A stretch of 64,000 nucleotides of DNA from Corynebacterium ciconiae DSM 44920 (GTDB taxonomy: Bacteria > Actinomycetota > Actinomycetes > Mycobacteriales > Mycobacteriaceae). Below, one piece after another: positions 56,901 through 63,465 of the stretch. The notes under the pieces were generated by a model. It saw only the letters and a list, made by a program, of their open reading frames with translations. It did not search any database and was not told the origin of the DNA. The stretch covers positions 992,001 through 1,056,000 of the forward strand of contig NZ_CP047189.1 of the NCBI RefSeq assembly GCF_030440575.1, written 5' to 3'. Both the position numbers and the translations under genes were made by a program. Within the stretch, counting starts at the first letter, position 1, and every line of letters starts with the position of its first letter.

Positions 56901-57166
56901 AAATCCAGGTGGCTGCCTCCGGACCTGGTGCGCAGAACGTGGTGGGGCAGCTGGATCAGACCGACATCTTCTATGTGGTCGCCCAAGCCCTGGGCCTGGA
57001 CACCGATCCCACTGCCATCGATCTCAGCCCCCAGTGGGATAAGCAGACGCAGTACGACGCCACCTCCCCGAATTCCCACACGCTCTGGTGGCTGCTTGCC
57101 GGTGTGGCGGTGATCGTAGTCGTCGGCAGCATCGCTTATGCCACGAGCCGTTCTCGCTCGGCCTAG
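53975..57166 (+). CDS. Tandem double alkaline phosphatase (two PhoA domains), membrane anchored
   Basis: A 1063-residue protein with a signal peptide (LSLAGLLIVALTGFGL, residues ~10-30), two full PhoA alkaline phosphatase domains and a C-terminal helix (~1036-1055) followed by a short basic tail, so it is anchored at the cell surface. Domain 1 (about 85-545): VTDSAASATAW with the catalytic Ser near 149, TSEIQDATPAA, ESASIDKRHHAADACG and DHAHSAQI. Domain 2 (about 560-1035): VTDSAASGSAW with Ser near 640, TAEVQDATPAA, EAASVDKAGHDADACG and DHAHTSQI, then QTHTGAQIQVAASGPGAQN. All main metal and catalytic residues appear in both halves. E. coli PhoA is ~450 residues and dimeric, so this could be a covalent dimer. 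Use: phosphate release from monoesters outside the cell. Confidence 0.88.
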   Translation: MAISTRTARLSLAGLLIVALTGFGLNHSAFDPSQRMQAPLAVAETPTPDTPAGDMSNCRVVGEDGSVVAPGPGDCARFGTAGQGRSAAKARNVILIVGDGMDQQTITAARNYLKGAGGRFEGIDNLPATGAYTHHSIDRDGSFNLVTDSAASATAWSTGTKTYNGAIGVDLEGKPVRNVVEMAKERGMRTGNVTTSEIQDATPAAMGAHAVDRACYGPEEDKQERCRGGEYSAQYRENGGLGSISEQLVETRADITLGGGRESLEHIVQESGPARSPFIDSDMQWHKGRSVLDNAIDAGYTVVTTAEELRSVDHASVEHPVLGVFNDGNLTTRFAPSSASVGGAQRAPDTCTPNNIGTEPELAEMTSTALRLLDEPKSDKGFFLQIESASIDKRHHAADACGMIGEVERIDEAVKEALDFAREDGETLVVLAADHAHSAQILPDGTESVSPATRLTTADGVGQAIGYGTLPAGVIEGEEKFSTQHNGSELRVAAFGPGAENVIGGIDQTDLHYVMANALRLGDWEVAQSSSFDTIDLSTAAAPRDDVRETCYLVRADGRAPQPGDCAHYGRSGHGLSTEKAKNVVMMISDGTGNSEITSARNYLVGPSGRLPGYDNFDFTGSATTYALSASTGQPDLVTDSAASGSAWNSGIKTYNGAVGVDVAGAPVPTMAELAKAKGMKIGNVTTAEVQDATPAAFAAHAAHRKCYGPEKDKNNEKCQGPEMDAQYRENGGLGSISEQIVDLRADVTFGGGREAFEQIVQRGGTWAGNTWTEGKSVVDNAKEQGYQVVSTTEEMQRLREANTAHPVLGLFAPGNMPRHNSQSIPTEDGAVAPAQQCRANPERGPQIPTLEQMTTTALELLRNEEGFLLQVEAASVDKAGHDADACGQFGEFSDYDATLAAVRDWVEATGEPTLIISTTDHAHTSQITNPGALTAGRTITVAGTTPGVEMTMNYATAPSNEEDVALGGQTHTGAQIQVAASGPGAQNVVGQLDQTDIFYVVAQALGLDTDPTAIDLSPQWDKQTQYDATSPNSHTLWWLLAGVAVIVVVGSIAYATSRSRSA

Positions 57167-57230
57167 ACCCAAGGCGGCGGGCGCACTACCGTCTCGTGTC
57201 CGCCACTACCTACACTTATTTTCGGTATAA

Positions 57231-57246
57231 CTCTGATGCGTAGTAG
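57231..57246 (+). repeat. Motif A near copy (15/16)
   Basis: CTCTGATGCGTAGTAG in the short promoter region before the TIGR03943 gene; a TATAA lies directly before it. Confidence 0.75.
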
Positions 57247-57272
57247 CCCTCGGAAAGGACACTGAAATAGCC

Positions 57273-58088
57273 ATGTCTCGGTGCGACCACCCATCCGCGC
57301 CCTCGCCGTGCTGCTGTGCGGAACCGGCGCCGGCGGGCCCCTCGGGCACCCGCTCTACGGTGCTAGCAGCCACCATCGTGCTGCTACTGGGCATTGTGGC
57401 CATGGCACTCGTGATCACCGGTCAGCTGAACAACTATGTGCAGCCCTTCTTCCGGCCGTTCATGGCAATCACCGCGGCGGCATTGATCGGCTTAGGGCTG
57501 TGGACCCTTGTTCGTCTCAGCCGCGATATCGCGGGGGCGGCGGGGGAGCACCCAGTGCGCTCCAGTTCGTGGTTGTTGCTGGTGCCGGTGCTACTCGCGG
57601 TGCTGTGTGCGCCTGATCCGCTCGGGGCGTCGATGCTGGGTTCCACCGCGGTGGGGGGAGCGTCGGCAAGCATGAGCGATGCTCACACCCAGCGCGCCCA
57701 ACAGATCGTGCGCGTTGAACGCAACCCTGATGGCACCATCGCGTTTCCCGAGCTGGCTCGTGATGAGATCAATGAGATCACCCTGGAGGACCTTGCCAAT
57801 CGTTTCTACTTCGGCGATCGGGACCAACTCGACGGGGTGCGCATTCGGCTTGAAGGATTCGCCTCCCGTGACCCTCAAGGGAAGTGGGCTGTGGGGCGGT
57901 TCAAAATCTATTGCTGCGCCGCGGATGCCATCCCGTACCAAGCGGGCGTCGATGGGCTCAACGATCCCAGCCCAGATCAGTGGTACCGGCTCACCGCCAC
58001 GATAGATACAGCGGCGAATTCCCAGCTGCCGATGCTGCGCGTAGCCGAGGCCACAGCCATTGACCAGCCCGAACGCCCCTACCTTTAG
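57273..58088 (+). CDS. TIGR03943-family membrane protein
   Basis: A 271-residue protein of the TIGR03943 (YcgQ-like) family. It has a Cys/His-rich N-terminus (SRCDHPSAPSPCCCAEP), three hydrophobic segments (residues ~28-50, 60-80, 98-120), and a soluble C-terminal domain with EGFASRDPQGKWAVGRFKIYCCAADAIP. Family members are nearly always next to a permease of the DUF318/UPF0718 type, as here, and are thought to form a complex with it. Function is not established; metal handling has been suggested for related operons. The Cys/His-rich N-terminus supports metal binding (inference). Confidence 0.82.
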   Translation: MSRCDHPSAPSPCCCAEPAPAGPSGTRSTVLAATIVLLLGIVAMALVITGQLNNYVQPFFRPFMAITAAALIGLGLWTLVRLSRDIAGAAGEHPVRSSSWLLLVPVLLAVLCAPDPLGASMLGSTAVGGASASMSDAHTQRAQQIVRVERNPDGTIAFPELARDEINEITLEDLANRFYFGDRDQLDGVRIRLEGFASRDPQGKWAVGRFKIYCCAADAIPYQAGVDGLNDPSPDQWYRLTATIDTAANSQLPMLRVAEATAIDQPERPYL

Positions 58089-58104
58089 AGAAAGCAGGTA
58101 TGAG

Positions 58105-59121
58105 ATGACATCCCCAGTGGATACTGCCGAGTCCTCGCGCCGGGCTGCCCGCCCAGCGCGGCGCTGGTGGCTGATCCCTGTCGTTGCAGTGGCGGTGCTT
58201 GCGGGGATCCTGATGCTGGTGCATCTTCGTGGGCCACTACTACCCCTCCATGGCTCGGTAGAGTCGTGGGCCTCCATCACCGTGGCCATCACGCTTCAGG
58301 CTATGCCCTTTTTGGTGTTGGGCGTGATCGTTTCTGGGGCGATCTCGGCCTTTGTCTCAGATTCTGCACTCCGAAGCATCACCCCACGCAATGAGTTCCT
58401 TGCCGTGCCCACTGTGGCGACCTCTGGGCTACTTCTGCCGGGGTGTGAGTGCGGCTCTGTTCCCGTTAGTGGCTCACTTATTCGGCGAGGGATCCCTCCG
58501 GCGGCGGCGCTCGCGTTTATGCTTGCCGCCCCAGCCATCAACCCCGTGGTGTTGGTCTCAACCGCCGTAGCGTTCAATGGCTATCCCCTCATGGTGTGGG
58601 CCAGACTGATCGCCTCGCTTGCAGCCGCCATATTGGTGGGGTGGATGTGGATCAGCATCAGGGGCGAGGAGTACATGGACATCGGCCGCGGCCACGGGCA
58701 CCACCACGTTAAGAGGCTGGACGTATTTCGAGCCTCCGCGCTCAACGATCTCATGAACGCCGGCGGCTTTCTCGCCCTCGGGGCTATGGCTGCCGCCCTG
58801 ATCAAGGTCACCGTGCCGCAATCCTGGTTTGAGGTGATCAACGATTACCCTCTTATGGCCATCGCCGTGATGGCGGCGCTCGCCATCGTGCTCAGCCTCT
58901 GCTCCGAGGCCGACGCCTTCATCGCCGCCTCCTTTACCCACGTCTCGCCCACAGCCCAGTTGGTGTTTGTGGTGGTCGGCCCCATGGTGGATATCAAACT
59001 CATTGCCATGCAATACGGCATGTGGGGCAAAGACTTCGTGCTCCGGTTCGTTCCCTTTGCCCTTGCGTTTTCCATCCTTAGCGCGGTCATCGTAGGCGGG
59101 ATTGTCTTCGGCGGAGTCTAA
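58105..59121 (+). CDS. DUF318/UPF0718-type permease
   Basis: A 338-residue membrane protein with about eight helices. Family motifs: LLPGCECGSVPVSGSL near residue 112, AALAFMLAAPAINPVVLVST and CSEADAFIAASF near 270. These permeases (the family includes ArsP-like organoarsenical exporters) are poorly understood. A His-rich loop (GRGHGHHHVKR) lies in the middle. The ATG at 58105 has AGCAGG upstream; it is 16 bases after the TIGR03943 stop, so the two are an operon. Substrate unknown. Confidence 0.82.
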   Translation: MTSPVDTAESSRRAARPARRWWLIPVVAVAVLAGILMLVHLRGPLLPLHGSVESWASITVAITLQAMPFLVLGVIVSGAISAFVSDSALRSITPRNEFLAVPTVATSGLLLPGCECGSVPVSGSLIRRGIPPAAALAFMLAAPAINPVVLVSTAVAFNGYPLMVWARLIASLAAAILVGWMWISIRGEEYMDIGRGHGHHHVKRLDVFRASALNDLMNAGGFLALGAMAAALIKVTVPQSWFEVINDYPLMAIAVMAALAIVLSLCSEADAFIAASFTHVSPTAQLVFVVVGPMVDIKLIAMQYGMWGKDFVLRFVPFALAFSILSAVIVGGIVFGGV

Positions 59122-59208
59122 ACCACAGTGCCGCGTACGGCAGTGCCGATCGCACGACATGGCGACGGTGGTAGGTGATGCCGTTAGTGCCGTGTGCACT
59201 GCGGGGCG

Positions 59209-59257
59209 TACTATTTTTGCTACACCATCACACGTGCAGATAACGACGGCACGTGTG
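59209..59257 (+). promoter_or_regulatory. sua5 promoter and leader inverted repeat
   Basis: TACTAT (59209-59214) is a candidate -10. The predicted leader holds CACACGTGC (59229-59237) and GCACGTGTG (59249-59257), a perfect 9-bp inverted repeat with an 11-base loop, ~30 bases before the GTG of sua5. Confidence 0.5.
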
Positions 59258-59285
59258 CCGATGACGTAGAAGGAGAGAACTCGAC

Positions 59286-59942
59286 GTGAGTCGGATCTTC
59301 GATTGCTCCCAGGACGATAGACGCGAGCTTGGTGTTCGCACCGCCGCGGCCGAGGTTGCGGAAGGAAAGCTGGTTGTTCTTCCCACCGACACCCTCTACG
59401 GGCTGGGATGCGATGCCTTCAACAATCAGGCGGTCAGCCAGCTCCTAGCCACCAAGCGCCGCGGCCCGGACATGCCGGTGCCAGTGCTCATCGGCAGCTG
59501 GGACACAGTCCGAGGGCTGGTGCACACCTACACCGACAAGGCGCAGCGTCTCGTGGAGGCGTTTTGGCCCGGCGGGCTGTCGATCGTGATCGAACAGGCC
59601 CCGTCGCTGATGTGGAACCTCGGCGATACCCGTGGCACCGTCATGCTACGCATGCCTTTGCACCCCGTGGCTATCGAACTGCTGCGCACCACCGGCCCCA
59701 TGGCCGTCTCCAGCGCCAACATCTCCGGCCAGCCGCCGGCCACCACCGCCCAGGACGCTAAACAGCAGCTGGGCTCCGCGGTATCGACATATCTGGACGG
59801 TGGCACCTGCGCCAAGGGCGAGCCATCGAGCATCGTCGATCTCTCTGGCAACAACACTAGGCTGCTACGCGAAGGAGCTATCTCGGCCGAGCGCATCGCG
59901 GAGGTACTCGAGATCGACCCCGAACAGCTTCGAGCCCGATAA
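59286..59942 (+). CDS. tsaC: L-threonylcarbamoyladenylate synthase (TsaC/Sua5, YrdC domain)
   Basis: A 218-residue enzyme that makes threonylcarbamoyl-AMP, the donor for t6A37 of ANN-reading tRNAs. LVVLPTDTLYGLGCDA (residues ~30-45), KRRGPDMPVPVLI and MLRMPLHPVAIELL are YrdC signatures, followed by MAVSSANISGQPPATT. GTG at 59286 has AAGGAG upstream. The gene is in the conserved prmC-sua5-wecA order, here separated from prmC by the phosphatase/permease island. Confidence 0.95.
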   Translation: MSRIFDCSQDDRRELGVRTAAAEVAEGKLVVLPTDTLYGLGCDAFNNQAVSQLLATKRRGPDMPVPVLIGSWDTVRGLVHTYTDKAQRLVEAFWPGGLSIVIEQAPSLMWNLGDTRGTVMLRMPLHPVAIELLRTTGPMAVSSANISGQPPATTAQDAKQQLGSAVSTYLDGGTCAKGEPSSIVDLSGNNTRLLREGAISAERIAEVLEIDPEQLRAR

Positions 59943-60106
59943 GACCGCGGGGCACCCGTCGCGGTGCAGGGGCGGCGGCGCCCTCGCCTCGGCGAGGCAG
60001 GAAGCTAGCGGAGCCGGGCAGGTAACTAAGCAGGGCAGAAGCCCTCAGTGCGTGGCCTACACTGCGGAAGTGAGAGAAGTAGATACCCCACGGCTGCTCT
60101 TAGGCA

Positions 60107-60153
60107 GGCTGATGCGTAGTAGCCTTGCTGGGCACGGCCACTACGCAGCAGCG
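60107..60153. repeat. Motif A inverted pair before wecA
   Basis: GGCTGATGCGTAGTAGCC (60107-60124) faces GGCCACTACGCAGCAGC (60136-60152). The arms are imperfect and the spacer is short, so the element could form a hairpin. It lies ~40 bases upstream of the wecA start. Confidence 0.7.
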
Positions 60154-60189
60154 TGGAGACACGGCATAGCGTGAGGAAAGGACAACACT

Positions 60190-61362
60190 ATGGGCGCTGG
60201 TGGAGCGGGAGTTCCGCTGCGTGAGCTTGCGCTCATCCTGCTGGTGGCGTGCGCGGTCACCTACCTCACCACCGGCATCATCCGGCACTCGGTGGTGCGC
60301 GCCGGGCTACTCGCAGATATTCGAGATCGCGATGTGCACAAATCTCCCAAGCCGCAGCTCGGGGGAGTAGCAATGTTCACCGGGCTGGTGCTGGCGGTGG
60401 TCATGGCCTCCCAGTTGCCGGCGTTGACCCGCGGTTTCATGCCCATGACCCCAGAGATGCACGCCGTTCTGTGGGCCAGCATCGTGATCGTTGTGGTCGG
60501 CGTGATCGACGATGTCTTCGAGCTCGATGCCATCACTAAGTTGATTGGCCAGGTATTGGCCGCGATTGTGATGAGCGCGCTCGGTCTCTCATGGGCGCTG
60601 ATCTACGTGCCCTTCGGGGAGGGCACCACCGTCATTCTCGATAGTGTCCAGTCTACGGTCTTTACCACCCTGTTTACCGTGGCGTTGATTAATGCCATCA
60701 ATTTTGTCGATGGCATCGATGGCCTCGCCGCCGGGTTGGGCATGATCGCCGGCGCGGCGATTCTCGTCTTCTCTCTCACGGTGCTGCACGACCAAGGCGG
60801 TGCAGTCTCCGCCTATCCACCCGCAATCATCGCTGCGGCCTTGGTGGGGGTGTGCGCTGGGTTCTTGCCACACAACTTCGAACCCTCCCGCATCTTCATG
60901 GGGGATACCGGAGCTATGCTCATCGGCTTGTTGCTGTCTGCGGCGGCCACTTCGGCGTCGGGAAAGATCAACATGAGTCTCTACGGCACCGAGGACATCG
61001 TCGCCCTGCTCAGCCCGTTCATTGTGGTGGCAGCCGCGATCTTCATCCCCGTACTGGATCTAGTCTTGGCAGTGATCCGGCGAGTTTCCGCGGGGCGTTC
61101 ACCTTTTGCCGCTGATCGCAAACACCTGCACCACCGGCTGCTCGACATCGGCCACACCCATCGTCGTGTCGTGCTCATCTTGTACACCTGGGTGTCGGTG
61201 GTTGCTTTCGGGGCAGTGGGATTTACCGTTTTTCCGGCGCGAATAGCCGGCCTGATCTTTGGGGTGAGCTTTGCGCTGGCAGTGGTGCTCACCGTGTTGC
61301 CCTCTCTGCGCCGGGCTCGCGGCACGCAGAAGAAACTGGCTTCGCGCCCGCAATCAGTCTGA
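60190..61362 (+). CDS. wecA: Decaprenyl-phosphate N-acetylglucosaminephosphotransferase WecA
   Basis: A 390-residue integral membrane enzyme (about 11 helices) that transfers GlcNAc-1-phosphate to decaprenyl phosphate, starting arabinogalactan linker synthesis. Motifs: DVHKSPKPQLGG, VIDDVFELDAITK, NAINFVDGIDGLAAG, FMGDTGAM and HLHHRLLDIGHTHRR. ATG at 60190 has an AGGAAAGGA upstream. It is followed by atpI, as in C. glutamicum. Confidence 0.95.
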   Translation: MGAGGAGVPLRELALILLVACAVTYLTTGIIRHSVVRAGLLADIRDRDVHKSPKPQLGGVAMFTGLVLAVVMASQLPALTRGFMPMTPEMHAVLWASIVIVVVGVIDDVFELDAITKLIGQVLAAIVMSALGLSWALIYVPFGEGTTVILDSVQSTVFTTLFTVALINAINFVDGIDGLAAGLGMIAGAAILVFSLTVLHDQGGAVSAYPPAIIAAALVGVCAGFLPHNFEPSRIFMGDTGAMLIGLLLSAAATSASGKINMSLYGTEDIVALLSPFIVVAAAIFIPVLDLVLAVIRRVSAGRSPFAADRKHLHHRLLDIGHTHRRVVLILYTWVSVVAFGAVGFTVFPARIAGLIFGVSFALAVVLTVLPSLRRARGTQKKLASRPQSV

Positions 61363-61401
61363 GTAGTGTCCCAGGCGGATGCGCTCTTTTCGGTGAACGC
61401 T

Positions 61402-61425
61402 GCGCTGCTGCGTAGTGTGTACAAT
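61402..61425 (+). promoter_or_regulatory. atpI promoter with a motif A-like sequence
   Basis: GCGCTGCTGCGTAGTG (61402-61417; near motif A) runs into TACAAT (61420-61425), a good -10. The ATG at 61435 is ten bases further, so the message is probably nearly leaderless. Confidence 0.5.
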
Positions 61426-61434
61426 CTCCGCATT

Positions 61435-61857
61435 ATGACTGAAAAATCCGCCTCGCAATTCGATGATCCGCGCCGCCCTTTGGTACGCGCAATGAAGATG
61501 GGCTCGCTCGCGCTGGTAGCTGTGACGGTGGTGTCACTTCTGCTGTGGTGGTTGCTTCGTGATCTTCCCGGGGTGTGGGGTGTGCTCCTCGGGGCGGCTA
61601 TCGGCGGCGGTTTCGTACTGTTGACAGTGGTGAGCACCCTGCTGACGTCCCAGACTTCACCGGAAATGACGGGAGTGGTGGTTCTCGGTGGCTGGTTGGT
61701 GAAAATCGTCGTGCTCATCATCGTCCTGTGGGCGATTCGCGATCTCACATTCTACGATCCGATTGCACTCGTGGTCACCACAGTGGCGGCACTGGTCATC
61801 GTCCTCGGAGCTGAAGTGTGGGCGATCATGACCACCAAGGTGACCACCATCAATTAG
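61435..61857 (+). CDS. atpI: ATP synthase protein I (AtpI)
   Basis: A 140-residue small membrane protein with four hydrophobic segments (MGSLALVAVTVVSLLLWWLL; GVLLGAAIGGGFVLLTVVSTL; GVVVLGGWLVKIVVLIIVLW; ALVVTTVAALVIVLGAEVW). AtpI lies at the head of ATP synthase clusters and helps the c-ring assemble. The ATG at 61435 follows the -10 by nine bases. A long gap with hairpins separates it from atpB. Confidence 0.85.
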   Translation: MTEKSASQFDDPRRPLVRAMKMGSLALVAVTVVSLLLWWLLRDLPGVWGVLLGAAIGGGFVLLTVVSTLLTSQTSPEMTGVVVLGGWLVKIVVLIIVLWAIRDLTFYDPIALVVTTVAALVIVLGAEVWAIMTTKVTTIN

Positions 61858-61875
61858 CCGGTGCTTACTCCGGCT

Positions 61876-61888
61876 GCTTATCGACGCT
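61876..61888 (+). repeat. Motif B near copy (12/13) after atpI
   Basis: GCTTATCGACGCT, 19 bases after the atpI stop codon. Confidence 0.65.
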
Positions 61889-62033
61889 CACCCGCCGCCC
61901 GAATCTGCGTATCTGCCTAAGAAGATACCCCTCTACTGGGGGATACCCGTGAGGCTGGTGGTGCATCTATATACTCTGGCCAATAGTTATCGCGAGAACC
62001 CGCGCCGGTGCAATCACCCCCATTGCAGGGGCG

Positions 62034-62067
62034 TTCACCCCTTGTGAGGCAGCTTACAAGGGGTGAA
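62034..62067 (+). terminator. Hairpin in the atpI-atpB gap
   Basis: TTCACCCCTTGT (62034-62045), 10-base loop, ACAAGGGGTGAA (62056-62067), a perfect 12-bp stem followed by AAATG. Confidence 0.7.
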
Positions 62068-62072
62068 AAATG

Positions 62073-62091
62073 CCCGCTAAGCGCGGGTTTT
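62073..62091 (+). terminator. Rho-independent terminator candidate
   Basis: CCCGC (62073-62077), TAAGC loop, GCGGG (62083-62087), then TTTT. It lies between atpI and atpB, so atpI and the rest of the ATP synthase genes may be separate transcripts. Confidence 0.6.
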
Positions 62092-62332
62092 CTGCGTGCC
62101 TAGGCGAGGGGTGGCCGCGGGCGTTTCATCTTTCGGGTGAAGTTGAGACAAGCCTGATAATCTAATCGACGGGCAAACGCTGCAATGTGCTGCCCACCAT
62201 TGGCCGTCACGAGATGTGCGACGGAGTCCGGTACGGCCAAAGAAAATCAGACGTCCATCGCACCGAAGCTGCTCTGTACAGGGAGTTTCGGCCCGAACAC
62301 GGGAGAGAACGCTGAGCGTTACAACACTGTCC

Positions 62333-63109
62333 ATGAAGGGTGAGTTCCATCCGCCCTCTCTGGAACACGAATTTTCCCCGGGTCCAATTTGGTTCGAAGA
62401 TACTTGGTTCGCAATCGACCGTCTGATGTTCGTCCGCCTGCTTATGGCGGTGCTGTTGGCGATCTTCTTCCTCGTGGCTATGCGCAACCCGAAGGTGGTT
62501 CCGCGTGGTCTGCAGAACGTTGCCGAGATGCTTCTCGACTTCGTTCGTATCCACATTTCGGAAGATATCCTGGGTAAGAAGGAGGGGCGCCGGTTCCTGC
62601 CGGTGATCGCCACCATCTTCTTCCTGGTTCTGGCCATGAATATCCCCTCGATCATTCCTGGCTTGAACATCTCCCCGAATGCCCGAATCGGCATGCCGCT
62701 GGTTCTAGCAATTTTCGGCTACATCGCCTTCGTTTACGCGGGTGCGAAGCGCTACGGGTTCTTCAAGTACGTCAAGTCCTCCGTGGTGATCCCGAACCTC
62801 CCATGGTTCCTTCACATCCTGGTGGTCCCGTTGGAGTTTTTCTCCACCTTTGTGCTGCGCCCCGCAACCCTCACTCTGCGTCTTATGGCCAACATGTTGG
62901 CCGGTCACATCATCTTGGTGCTGCTGTTCTCTGCCACTAACTTCTTCTTCTGGCAGATGAACGGCTGGACTGCGCTGTCCGCAGTGACCCTATTCGCAGC
63001 GATTGCATTCACACTGTTCGAGATGCTGGTCATTTTCTTGCAGGCGTACATCTTCGCTCTGCTCTCGGCCGTCTACATCGAACTGTCTCTGCACGCAGAC
63101 GAACACTGA
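62333..63109 (+). CDS. atpB: F0F1 ATP synthase subunit a
   Basis: A 258-residue membrane subunit that forms the proton half-channels against the c-ring. The essential Arg is in STFVLRPATLTLRLMANMLAGH (residues ~175-195). Start codon is uncertain: the ATG at 62333 has no good ribosome site, while GGGAGA lies about six bases before an in-frame CTG at 62312. The CTG start would add SVTTLS. Subunit c follows, after a hairpin. Confidence 0.93.
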   Translation: MKGEFHPPSLEHEFSPGPIWFEDTWFAIDRLMFVRLLMAVLLAIFFLVAMRNPKVVPRGLQNVAEMLLDFVRIHISEDILGKKEGRRFLPVIATIFFLVLAMNIPSIIPGLNISPNARIGMPLVLAIFGYIAFVYAGAKRYGFFKYVKSSVVIPNLPWFLHILVVPLEFFSTFVLRPATLTLRLMANMLAGHIILVLLFSATNFFFWQMNGWTALSAVTLFAAIAFTLFEMLVIFLQAYIFALLSAVYIELSLHADEH

Positions 63110-63148
63110 CCCGCTGATTTCAGCGGACCAAAAAACCACACAATTTCA

Positions 63149-63435
<287 letters not shown>

Positions 63436-63465
63436 GACGAACAGACACGAAAGCACTAAAGACTC

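Larger units (their letters stand above)
61858..62332. other. Intergenic region between atpI and atpB
   Basis: 475 bases. It holds a motif B near copy (61876-61888), a -10-like TATACT (61970-61975), two hairpins (62034-62067 and 62073-62091) and a second -10-like TAATCT (62158-62163), and then the atpB leader. No gene seen. Confidence 0.55.
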
